Below the pieces are notes generated by a model. It worked only from the letters and a program-made list of their open reading frames with translations. It searched no databases and had not been told where the DNA came from. A stretch of DNA of 6,425 nt from an uncultured Massilia sp. (GTDB lineage: Bacteria; Pseudomonadota; Gammaproteobacteria; Burkholderiales; Burkholderiaceae): the NCBI GenBank assembly GCA_946886065.1, contig CAMPHU010000253.1, positions 1-6,425 on the forward strand, read 5' to 3'. Shown here piece by piece: positions 1 to 6,425 of this stretch. Position 1 is the stretch's first letter, and every line of letters starts with the position of its first letter. Position numbers and translations under genes: made by a program.

Positions 1-51
1 ACTGCATTCACACTGCAGGGGTCGCAAGTTCGAAACTTGCACTTCCCACCA
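1..51 (+). tRNA. tRNA-Val (anticodon CAC), 5' end cut off by the window
   Basis: The 3' two-thirds of a valine tRNA. It is identical, base for base, to the matching part of the complete tRNA at 178-252, offset by 201. Present are the anticodon stem (CTGCA/TGCAG) around loop TTCACAC with anticodon CAC at 9-11, the T arm (GCAAG-TTCGAAA-CTTGC), the 3' acceptor strand ACTTCCC, discriminator A and an encoded CCA at 49-51. The missing 5' part (acceptor strand and D arm) lies before base 1, so this is truncation by the window and not a broken gene. The tRNA decodes GUG valine codons, which are common in this GC-rich genome. Confidence 0.95.
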
Positions 52-58
52 GAATCCG

Positions 59-90
59 ACAGGCCAGCTTCGTGCTGGCCTGTTTCATTT
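59..90 (+). terminator. Rho-independent terminator after the first tRNA-Val
   Basis: A perfect 10-bp stem, ACAGGCCAGC (59-68) with GCTGGCCTGT (74-83), closes a 5-base loop TTCGT. It is followed by the T-rich run TTCATTT. It lies 7 bases after the CCA end, which fits an intrinsic terminator for the first tRNA. Transcription of the two tRNAs is therefore probably separate. Confidence 0.8.
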
Positions 91-113
91 CAGGTCCCGT
101 TAAGCTGGACCTG
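91..113. repeat. Inverted repeat between the tRNA genes
   Basis: CAGGTCC (91-97) and GGACCTG (107-113) form a perfect 7-bp inverted repeat around a 9-base loop. It directly follows the first terminator and has no T tract of its own. It may be a back-up hairpin or a processing structure for read-through transcripts. No function can be assigned from sequence. Confidence 0.35.
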
Positions 114-138
114 CTGGCTTTCGGCGTGAAATTGCTAT

Positions 139-167
139 TTGGCATAAGTTGGCGTTTGTGTCATAAT
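139..167 (+). promoter_or_regulatory. Sigma70-type promoter of the second tRNA-Val
   Basis: A -35 box TTGGCA (139-144, 5 of 6 consensus bases) and a -10 box CATAAT (162-167, 5 of 6) are separated by an ideal 17 bases. Transcription would begin near 174, four bases before the mature tRNA 5' end. The stretch after the -10 box (AGCGCCTCTC) is GC-rich, as in the discriminators of stable-RNA promoters under stringent (ppGpp) control. That regulation is inferred from the family and was not observed. Confidence 0.75.
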
Positions 168-177
168 AGCGCCTCTC

Positions 178-252
178 GGGAGGTTAGCTCAGGGGTAGAG
201 CACTGCATTCACACTGCAGGGGTCGCAAGTTCGAAACTTGCACTTCCCACCA
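178..252 (+). tRNA. tRNA-Val (anticodon CAC), complete
   Basis: A complete 75-nt tRNA with encoded CCA (250-252). The acceptor stem GGGAGGT (178-184) pairs with ACTTCCC (242-248) with one G-T wobble. The D arm has GCTC/GAGC. The anticodon stem CTGCA (203-207)/TGCAG (215-219) holds loop TTCACAC, giving anticodon CAC at 210-212, which reads GUG (valine). The T arm is GCAAG/CTTGC around TTCGAAA, and the discriminator is A249. All invariant features are intact. It is the second of two tandem copies, with its own promoter (139-167) and terminator (283-313). A GC-rich genome that uses GTG heavily benefits from extra dosage of this isoacceptor. Confidence 0.98.
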
Positions 253-256
253 GAAT
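202..256 (+). repeat. Direct repeat: second copy of the tRNA 3' segment (first copy 1-55)
   Basis: Bases 1-55 and 202-256 are identical, including four bases (GAAT) beyond the CCA end; they diverge at base 56 versus 257. The repeat surely extends upstream of the window into the first tRNA's 5' half. It reflects tandem duplication of the tRNA gene. The 126-base spacer between the two tRNAs (52-177) is unique sequence with a terminator and a promoter. Confidence 0.9.
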
Positions 257-258
257 TC

Positions 259-275
259 TTCAGCCCGGCGCTGAA
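259..275 (+). repeat. Small hairpin just after the second tRNA
   Basis: TTCAGC (259-264) pairs with GCTGAA (270-275) around the 5-base loop CCGGC. It sits 6 bases past the CCA and just before the main terminator. It may help define the 3' trailer for tRNA end processing. It has no T tract, so it is not a terminator on its own. Confidence 0.4.
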
Positions 276-282
276 TCCCACG

Positions 283-313
283 AAAGCCACGCAGCAGCGT
301 GGCTTTTTGCTTT
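283..313 (+). terminator. Rho-independent terminator after the second tRNA-Val
   Basis: A perfect 10-bp stem, AAAGCCACGC (283-292) with GCGTGGCTTT (297-306), encloses the 4-base loop AGCA. The T run (304-308, then GCTTT) follows directly. This is a strong intrinsic terminator. It also argues against any coding use of this stretch, including the upstream in-frame GTG at 299 that would extend the kinase gene. Confidence 0.88.
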
Positions 314-400
314 CCGCACTACGCGCTGGATCGACGAAAGCCGCACCCCTGTCCGGATCTCGCTTTCCCGCTCGGTGCGCATGCCGTGACACTGAAGACA

Positions 401-462
401 GTCCGATACGATTTGCTGTCTGCCAACTTCGGACACCTCGTGTACACTCGGACGGCAGACAG
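401..462 (+). promoter_or_regulatory. Candidate promoter/operator region of the MHYT kinase gene
   Basis: Several symmetrical elements are packed into 62 bases. A perfect 9-bp inverted repeat, CTGTCTGCC (416-424) and GGCAGACAG (454-462), encloses the 8-base palindrome GTGTACAC (440-447). TCGGAC occurs as a direct repeat at 429-434 and 448-453, 19 bases apart, and inverted (GTCCGA) at 401-406. A weak sigma70-like promoter overlaps these: CTGCCA (420-425), 17-base spacer, TACACT (443-448), each 4 of 6 matches. Transcription would then start near 455, about 57 bases before the TTG start. Regulator binding is inference; the repeats themselves are seen directly. Confidence 0.4.
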
Positions 463-511
463 ATTCTGCAGGCGGGACGCGCCGCCAAACCACAACGGAC
501 GAGCTTCCATC

Positions 512-2485
<1,974 letters not shown>

Positions 2486-2511
2486 TGTGATGCCAGGCCG
2501 GCGGCGGACGC

Positions 2512-4530
2512 TCAGGGCAGCACGAGCTGCATGTCGAGCCCATCGGCCGCATCGGTGCCGGCGCCGCGCAGGCCTTCGACGATGAATCCGCGGTTACGCC
2601 CGCTTTCCTTGCCCTTGTAGAGGGCGCGGTCGGCCAGCGCGATGGCCTGTTCCCAGCCCACGCTGGCGCCGGCGGCGTCCAGCGGCAGCGCCACCGCGCC
2701 CGCGGTCGCGCTGATGTCGACCGCCGCGCCGTTCTCCAGGATCACCGGCGTCGCCCCGATGGTGTGCAGGATGCGCTGCACCAGCAGCGGACGCTGGGCC
2801 GGCGTCACGCCCTGCGAGTAGACCAGGAATTCCTCGCCGCCCCAGCGCAGCACCATGTCCGATTCGCGCACGGCCTGGCGCAGGCGGCGGCCGACCTCGA
2901 CCAGGACGGCGTCGCCGGCTGCATGGCCGTGCACGTCGTTGATGCGCTTGAAGTGGTCGATGTCGAGCAGGGTGAAGCAATCGGCGGCGTCCAGGCGCGC
3001 CGCTGCCTCCTGCGCGCGCTGGCGCATCCGCTCCTGGAAGGAGCGGCGGTTGTACAGGCCGGTGAGCGGGTCGTGGGCCGAGCGGTAGGCCAGCTCCTCG
3101 TTGAGTTCCGCCAGGCGGCGGCTGGTGCGCACCGATTTTTTATACAGGAAGAATACGAAACCGGACAGCACCAGGCCGAGCGCGGCGGCCAGCCAGGCCA
3201 CCGCCTGGCGCAGGCTGCGGTTGCGGATCTCGGCGTCCTTCACGGCGTTTTCCTGGCGCAGCCGGTCGATCTGGACCGTGCGCTCCTTGGCCTTGAACTG
3301 TTCCTGCAGGGCCGAAATGGCCTTGTTGCGGTCGTCCATGGCCAGCTCGGCCTGCAGCTTCTCGCGCTCGCGGGTCGTGGCCAGGGCTTCGCGGTACAGC
3401 GCGGCCTTCTCCAGCGCCGCGGATTTCTCCGCCAGCAGGTTCGCCACCGCGGCCATGGCGCCCTTGTCGCGCAGCGCCGTCCCGACTTCGTCGATGTACA
3501 CCATGCCTTCGCGCATGCGTCCCTGGCCGAACAGGGCGAAGCCCAGGTTGGCCTTGGCCATCTGCACGCTGGCCTGGTCCTGGATCTGCTGCGCCAGCGG
3601 CAGCGCCTGGCGCGCGGCGCGTTCGGCGGCGTCGTAGCGGTGGACCTTCAGGTGGGCGTCGGCGATATTGCCGAGCACGCTGGCTTCAAGGCTGCGCAAC
3701 TCGTTGCTGCGCGCCAGGGCCAGCGCCTGGTCGAAGGACACCAGGGCCTCCTCGATGCGCCCGGCGGCCACCTGGGCGCGGCCCTCGAAGAAGTGCAGCG
3801 AGGCGGCCACGCGGGCGGGCAGGGCGTCATGCGCGGCGCGGAACTCGCGCGTGGTCTCGAGCGCCTTGTCGGGGTCGCCGGAATTCACGTACAGGCGCGC
3901 CATCGCCAGGCGGATGTCGACCTCGCGCGGGCTCCACAGCTCGGGGTTGCGCTGGACCAGTTCCAGGCCGCGCAGGTAATGGTGCAGCGCGCGGTCGAAC
4001 TGGCCCATGGCGTTATAGGCCATGCCGGTGACGACTTCGAAGCTGGCCGCGAATTCCTGGTTGCCCAGGTTGCGGTAGCGCGCATCCAGGGTTTCCAGCA
4101 GCGCCAGGGCGGCCACCGGATCGTTGCCGTCGAGCTGGCGGTTGATGCGCACCAGGCTGGCCAGGGCGATGTTGACCGGGTCGCGCTCCGCCTCGGCCAG
4201 CGCCATGATGCGTTCGTTGACCTCGTAGGCCTCGCGCAGCTTGCCGGCGTCGTTCTGGACGCGGCGCAGCAGGCGCAGATACTGGATGCGCACCGCATAC
4301 GGGGCGGCGTCGTGCAGCGCGCCGGCTTCGGCCAGCAGGGCGGCGCGCGCCTTGACGTTGCTGCGTTCGGAGAGCTCGGCCAGTTCACGCAGGCGCTGCT
4401 CGGGTTCGGCGGCGAAGGCGGGCAGGGGAGCGGAAACGGCAAGCGCGAGGGCCAGCAGCCCGGTCGGCGCGACCCGGTGCAGCACATGAAGCGCGCGCAG
4501 CGCCCCAGGGATGGGCTGTCGAATCTTCAT
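2512..4530 (-). CDS. Exported TPR-repeat diguanylate cyclase (GGDEF domain)
   Basis: A predicted c-di-GMP synthase (2 GTP to c-di-GMP) of 672 aa. It begins with a signal peptide: basic MKIRQ start, hydrophobic run TGLLALALAVSAPL, likely cleavage after AFA near residue 40. Residues ~44-390 are helical TPR-like repeats, clearest at ~82, 165, 205, 242, 284, 324 and 363. A charged coiled-coil stretch (~390-440) follows, then one membrane helix (~443-463) and GGDEF (~487-650). The GGDEF domain has DPLTGLYNRR, LLDIDHFKRIND with metal-binding Asp523, active-site GGEEF at 564-568, and an RESD inhibitory site (555-558) exactly five residues before it. The layout puts the TPRs in the periplasm and the cyclase in the cytoplasm. 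I chose ATG at 4530 because it starts a normal signal peptide; an in-frame ATG at 4578 adds 16 residues, and neither has a good ribosome site. It is convergent with the kinase gene, 26 bases apart. Active, product-inhibited enzyme likely; ligand unknown. Confidence 0.93.
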   Translation of the reverse strand: MKIRQPIPGALRALHVLHRVAPTGLLALALAVSAPLPAFAAEPEQRLRELAELSERSNVKARAALLAEAGALHDAAPYAVRIQYLRLLRRVQNDAGKLREAYEVNERIMALAEAERDPVNIALASLVRINRQLDGNDPVAALALLETLDARYRNLGNQEFAASFEVVTGMAYNAMGQFDRALHHYLRGLELVQRNPELWSPREVDIRLAMARLYVNSGDPDKALETTREFRAAHDALPARVAASLHFFEGRAQVAAGRIEEALVSFDQALALARSNELRSLEASVLGNIADAHLKVHRYDAAERAARQALPLAQQIQDQASVQMAKANLGFALFGQGRMREGMVYIDEVGTALRDKGAMAAVANLLAEKSAALEKAALYREALATTREREKLQAELAMDDRNKAISALQEQFKAKERTVQIDRLRQENAVKDAEIRNRSLRQAVAWLAAALGLVLSGFVFFLYKKSVRTSRRLAELNEELAYRSAHDPLTGLYNRRSFQERMRQRAQEAAARLDAADCFTLLDIDHFKRINDVHGHAAGDAVLVEVGRRLRQAVRESDMVLRWGGEEFLVYSQGVTPAQRPLLVQRILHTIGATPVILENGAAVDISATAGAVALPLDAAGASVGWEQAIALADRALYKGKESGRNRGFIVEGLRGAGTDAADGLDMQLVLP

Positions 4531-4622
4531 CTGTGGCGGGCGGCTGCCGGGCTGGTTGAGGGGGAGTTGCGCCGGCATCCTGGTGGATGAACGGGTCGTG
4601 CGGTCTAAAAAAGTGTCCGTCC

Positions 4623-4651
4623 ATTATGGAAGCTTGATCTATGGAAAGCAA
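4623..4651 (-). promoter_or_regulatory. Candidate promoter of the diguanylate cyclase gene
   Basis: On the minus strand, -10 box CATAAT (complement of 4623-4628, 5 of 6) is preceded by TTGCTT (complement of 4646-4651, 3 of 6) with a 17-base spacer. Transcription would start near 4615, giving a leader of about 85 bases to ATG 4530, or about 37 to the alternative ATG at 4578. The -10 box is good and the -35 box weak. A short GGAAA/TTTCC inverted repeat overlaps the -35 region. Confidence 0.4.
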
Positions 4652-4735
4652 GCAAGTTTCCTGAGCGCGGGTGTTTACACAACGACCCGTTTTGGGCTAT
4701 TCATCGAGGAATTGAGGCCTATTGATGACTTTGCT

Positions 4736-4764
4736 TTGATTCCTAACAACATTATGGAGATAAT
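4736..4764 (+). promoter_or_regulatory. Candidate distal promoter (P1) of the amino acid permease gene
   Basis: TTGATT (4736-4741, 4 of 6) and GATAAT (4759-4764, 5 of 6) are separated by 17 bases in the AT-rich part of the intergenic region. Transcription would begin near 4771 and give a leader of about 160 bases before the GTG start. That is long enough to include the two downstream inverted repeats (4815-4841 and 4859-4877) as RNA hairpins. Confidence 0.45.
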
Positions 4765-4857
4765 GGCGCGTCTGCAAAAAATCCGGCATGGTGCGGGCGG
4801 TAGCACAGGCGGTTCCGGGTCGGGCATGCGGCTGTACCCGGCGCATGTTACATAGCC

Positions 4858-4887
4858 TTGTCGCATGAACTGCGACATGGCAATAAT
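4858..4887 (+). promoter_or_regulatory. Candidate proximal promoter (P2) of the permease gene, overlapped by an inverted repeat
   Basis: TTGTCG (4858-4863, 4 of 6) and AATAAT (4882-4887, 5 of 6) are spaced by 18 bases, placing the start of transcription near 4894 and leaving a short leader of about 38 bases. The perfect 7-bp inverted repeat TGTCGCA (4859-4865)/TGCGACA (4871-4877) covers the -35 box and spacer. That is where a repressor's operator would be expected. In RNA made from P1 it could instead form a hairpin with a 5-base loop. Confidence 0.45.
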
Positions 4888-4919
4888 GACAAGACGCGGA
4901 ACCAAACTATTTTTTGATT

Positions 4920-4925
4920 GGAGAA
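4920..4925 (+). promoter_or_regulatory. Ribosome binding site that fixes the permease start at GTG 4932
   Basis: GGAGAA (4920-4925) lies 6 bases before GTG 4932. This is a near-ideal Shine-Dalgarno position and selects the GTG over the in-frame TTG at 4914, which lies upstream of this site. The protein then starts (M)SLFRTKNLD, as is usual for CAT-type permeases. Confidence 0.8.
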
Positions 4926-4931
4926 CATGTA

Positions 4932-6332
4932 GTGAGTCTTTTCAGAACCAAGAATCTTGACACCATGGTGGCGGCTGCCCGCACCCCTGGCGGACTGAAG
5001 AAAGTCCTGGGTCCCTTCGACCTCGTCCTGATGGGCATCGGCGCCATTGTCGGCACCGGTATCTTCGTGCTCACCGGCACGGGCGCCGTCACCGCCGGCC
5101 CCGCGCTGACCCTCTCCTTCGTCATCGCGGCGCTGGCCTGCGCCTTCGCCGCCCTGTGCTATGCCGAATTCGCCTCCACCGTACCGGTCGCCGGCTCGAT
5201 CTACACCTACAGCTACGCCACCCTGGGCGAGCTGGTGGCCTGGATGATCGGCTGGGACCTGCTGCTCGAGTACGGCCTGGCCACCTCGACCGTGGCAGTC
5301 GGTTGGTCGGGCTATTTCCAGTCGCTGCTGAAGGGTGTCGGCGTGGTGCTGCCGGAGGCGCTGCGCGCCGCGCCGGGCGCGATCCCGGGTGTGAACTCCG
5401 TGTTCAACCTGCCGGCCTTCCTGATCATGATGGTCCTGACCTTCCTGCTGTCGCTGGGCGTGCGCGAATCGGCCCGCCTGAACAACATCATGGTGCTGAT
5501 CAAGACCGGCGTCGTCCTGCTGTTCATCTTCGTCGGCGTGAACTACGTCAAGCCGGATAACTGGCAGCCGTTCATGCCGTTCGGCATGGGTGGCGTGATG
5601 AGCGCCGCCGCGCTGGTGTTCTTCGCCTTCATCGGCTTCGACGCCGTCACCTCGGCCGCCGAGGAAGTCAAGAACCCGAGCAAGGACCTGCCGATCGGCA
5701 TCATCGGTTCGCTGGCCGTCTGCACCGTGCTGTACGTGGCCGTGGCCGCCATCATGACCGGCATCGTGCCTTTCATGGACTTCAAGGGGATCGACCACCC
5801 GGTCTCGCTGGCCCTGCAGGTCGCCGGCCAGAACTGGGTCGCCGGCTTCGTCGACCTGGCCGCGATCCTGGGCATGAGCACCGTGATCCTGGTGATGGCC
5901 TACGGCCAGACCCGCATCCTGTTCGCCATGTCGCGCGACGGACTGCTGCCGAAGAAACTGTCGAAGGTGCACCCGAAGTACGGCACCCCCTTCTTCGCCA
6001 CCTGGATGGTCGGCATCATCTTCGGCCTGATCGCCGCCGTGGTCCCGCTCGGCGTGCTGGCCGAGCTGGTCAACATCGGCACCCTGGCCGCGTTCTCGCT
6101 GGTCTCGGTGGCCGTCATCATCCTGCGCAAGAACCGTCCGGACCTGCACCGCGCCTTCCGCTGCCCGGGCGTGCCGGTGATCCCGGCCCTGGCCGTGGTG
6201 TTCTGCCTGACCCTGATGTCCTTCCTCAGCTGGCATACCTGGGTCGCCTTCCTCGTCTGGCTGCTTATCGGCCTGGTGGTGTACTTCGGCTATGCACGCC
6301 AGCGCTCGCTGCTGAACGCGGCGCAGGCTTGA
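4932..6332 (+). CDS. APC-superfamily amino acid permease, CAT/YfnA type
   Basis: An inner-membrane secondary transporter of 466 aa with about 12 hydrophobic helices, the normal length for bacterial cationic-amino-acid-transporter-like APC proteins. The N-terminus (SLFRTKNLDTM...GLKKVLGPFDL) is typical of the group. Helix 1 carries the glycine-rich substrate-binding break GIGAIVGTGIF (35-45). Helix 6 has FFAFIGFDAVTSAAEEVKNP (230-249), the second binding segment. Lys191 in helix 5 (NNIMVLIKTG) matches the lysine that replaces a bound sodium ion in the related ApcT (Lys158 of the Methanocaldococcus protein), which suggests proton-coupled uptake. YGQTRILFAMSRDGLLP (~324-340) is the conserved helix 8-9 loop. 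Substrate cannot be fixed from sequence; a broad or cationic amino acid specificity is likely. The gene appears monocistronic within the window, divergent from the cyclase gene. The GTG start is set by the GGAGAA site. Confidence 0.93.
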   Translation: MSLFRTKNLDTMVAAARTPGGLKKVLGPFDLVLMGIGAIVGTGIFVLTGTGAVTAGPALTLSFVIAALACAFAALCYAEFASTVPVAGSIYTYSYATLGELVAWMIGWDLLLEYGLATSTVAVGWSGYFQSLLKGVGVVLPEALRAAPGAIPGVNSVFNLPAFLIMMVLTFLLSLGVRESARLNNIMVLIKTGVVLLFIFVGVNYVKPDNWQPFMPFGMGGVMSAAALVFFAFIGFDAVTSAAEEVKNPSKDLPIGIIGSLAVCTVLYVAVAAIMTGIVPFMDFKGIDHPVSLALQVAGQNWVAGFVDLAAILGMSTVILVMAYGQTRILFAMSRDGLLPKKLSKVHPKYGTPFFATWMVGIIFGLIAAVVPLGVLAELVNIGTLAAFSLVSVAVIILRKNRPDLHRAFRCPGVPVIPALAVVFCLTLMSFLSWHTWVAFLVWLLIGLVVYFGYARQRSLLNAAQA

Positions 6333-6425
6333 GGCCCCGCCGCCGCGGCGGCAACGTGTTAAGCTAAAGCAGTCGGGCGCGCGCGTCACGCGCCCCCCCC
6401 ACGGTGGCCCAAAAAACGAGATGTT
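6333..6425. other. GC-rich tail after the permease with palindromes and a C8 run
   Basis: Seven bases past the stop codon region is a perfect 14-base palindrome, 6339-6352 (GCCGCC centred on GC). A second inverted repeat pairs GGGCGCG (6375-6381) with CGCGCCC (6389-6395) around a 7-base loop and runs straight into eight C residues (6393-6400). Neither hairpin has a T tract, so a classic intrinsic terminator is absent, though the structures could block 3' decay or assist termination. A run of six A (6411-6416) and an ATG at 6421 lie at the window end; whether a gene begins there cannot be judged. Confidence 0.5.

Larger units (their letters stand above)
4531..4931. other. Divergent intergenic control region between cyclase and permease genes
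   Basis: This 401-base stretch lies between two divergent starts and contains no gene I can support. Its middle (4621-4780) is about 44% GC by hand count, against well over 60% in the flanking genes. It holds one promoter candidate for the cyclase, two for the permease, and several inverted repeats. These include GGAAA (4643-4647)/TTTCC (4657-4661), CCGGGT (4815-4820)/ACCCGG (4836-4841) with GCATGC in the loop, and TGTCGCA/TGCGACA (4859-4877). No known riboswitch fold was recognised. Confidence 0.7.

Noticed and set aside
299..511. 71-residue N-terminal extension of the kinase from GTG 299
   Set aside because: The GTG is inside the terminator hairpin of the tRNA, the extension shows no family resemblance, and MHYT proteins start right before the first helix, as at TTG 512.
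4531..4578. 16-residue N-terminal extension of the cyclase from ATG 4578
   Set aside because: It would place a proline-rich hydrophilic piece before an otherwise normal signal peptide. Its only AGG touches the ATG with no spacing. It is not excluded, but ATG 4530 is preferred.
2764..4590. A 608-codon open frame on the plus strand opposite the cyclase gene
   Set aside because: It has the same biased composition (Gln, Ala, Gly, Val, His), no domain and no credible start. The opposite strand encodes a clear GGDEF protein.
4754..4855. Small plus-strand frame of 33 residues (MEIMARLQKIRHG...) in the intergenic region
   Set aside because: The first ATG has no ribosome site; the inner ATG at 4763 has GGAG only 3 bases away. 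The end is a Gly/Ser run from GC-rich DNA, and the start lies before the predicted P1 transcription start. Not enough to call a gene.
4675..4905. 76-residue minus-strand frame in the intergenic region
   Set aside because: It has no ribosome site, no recognisable domain and no conserved-looking composition, and it overlaps promoter candidates of the permease.
4927..4932. Minimal start-stop pair ATG-TAG overlapping the permease GTG start
   Set aside because: It could in theory tune initiation, but the Shine-Dalgarno sequence is only about one base away from this ATG, too close for use. Most likely chance.
6337..6365. Possible promoter near TAAGCT (6360-6365) before the window end
   Set aside because: The -10 match is poor (3 of 6) and there is no -35 box in the GC palindrome upstream.
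4848..6389. A 513-codon open frame on the minus strand opposite the permease gene
   Set aside because: It is extremely rich in His, Asp, Gln and Gly, the usual reverse reading of a GC-rich membrane protein gene. It is not a real protein.

Overview
The window reads as chromosomal DNA from a GC-rich betaproteobacterium. Oxalobacteraceae (Massilia/Telluria/Duganella-like) is my best guess, from the tRNA-Val sequence, the codon use and the mix of sensory proteins. That placement is inference from pattern recognition, not from a search. No mobile element, CRISPR array, prophage gene or toxin-antitoxin pair is visible.

Layout. Positions 1-313 hold two tandem tRNA-Val(CAC) genes, the first cut by the window edge. 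Each is followed by its own hairpin terminator, and the second has its own sigma70-type promoter. Positions 314-511 are a leader with symmetrical DNA elements. Positions 512-2485 (+) encode a membrane-bound hybrid histidine kinase: a seven-helix MHYT sensor, HisKA, HATPase and a C-terminal receiver. After only 26 bases, the convergent gene at 2512-4530 (-) encodes an exported TPR-domain diguanylate cyclase with an intact GGEEF active site and RxxD inhibitory site. A 401-base, partly AT-rich divergent intergenic region (4531-4931) carries promoter candidates in both directions and a 7-bp inverted repeat. Positions 4932-6332 (+) encode a 12-helix APC-superfamily amino acid permease of the CAT/YfnA type. 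Positions 6333-6425 are a GC-rich tail with palindromes.

How the genes fit together. The kinase and the cyclase are both membrane sensory proteins: one is predicted to sense a diatomic gas or copper through MHYT, the other to receive a periplasmic cue through TPRs and make c-di-GMP. Their convergent pairing suggests, but does not show, a shared signalling theme. The permease looks like an independent transport gene that shares a divergent control region with the cyclase. The two tRNA genes are housekeeping.

Novelty. I see well-known families in ordinary arrangements and no clearly undescribed system. The parts most worth a second look are the non-coding ones: the symmetrical leader before the kinase, the control region before the permease, and the orphan signalling pair.
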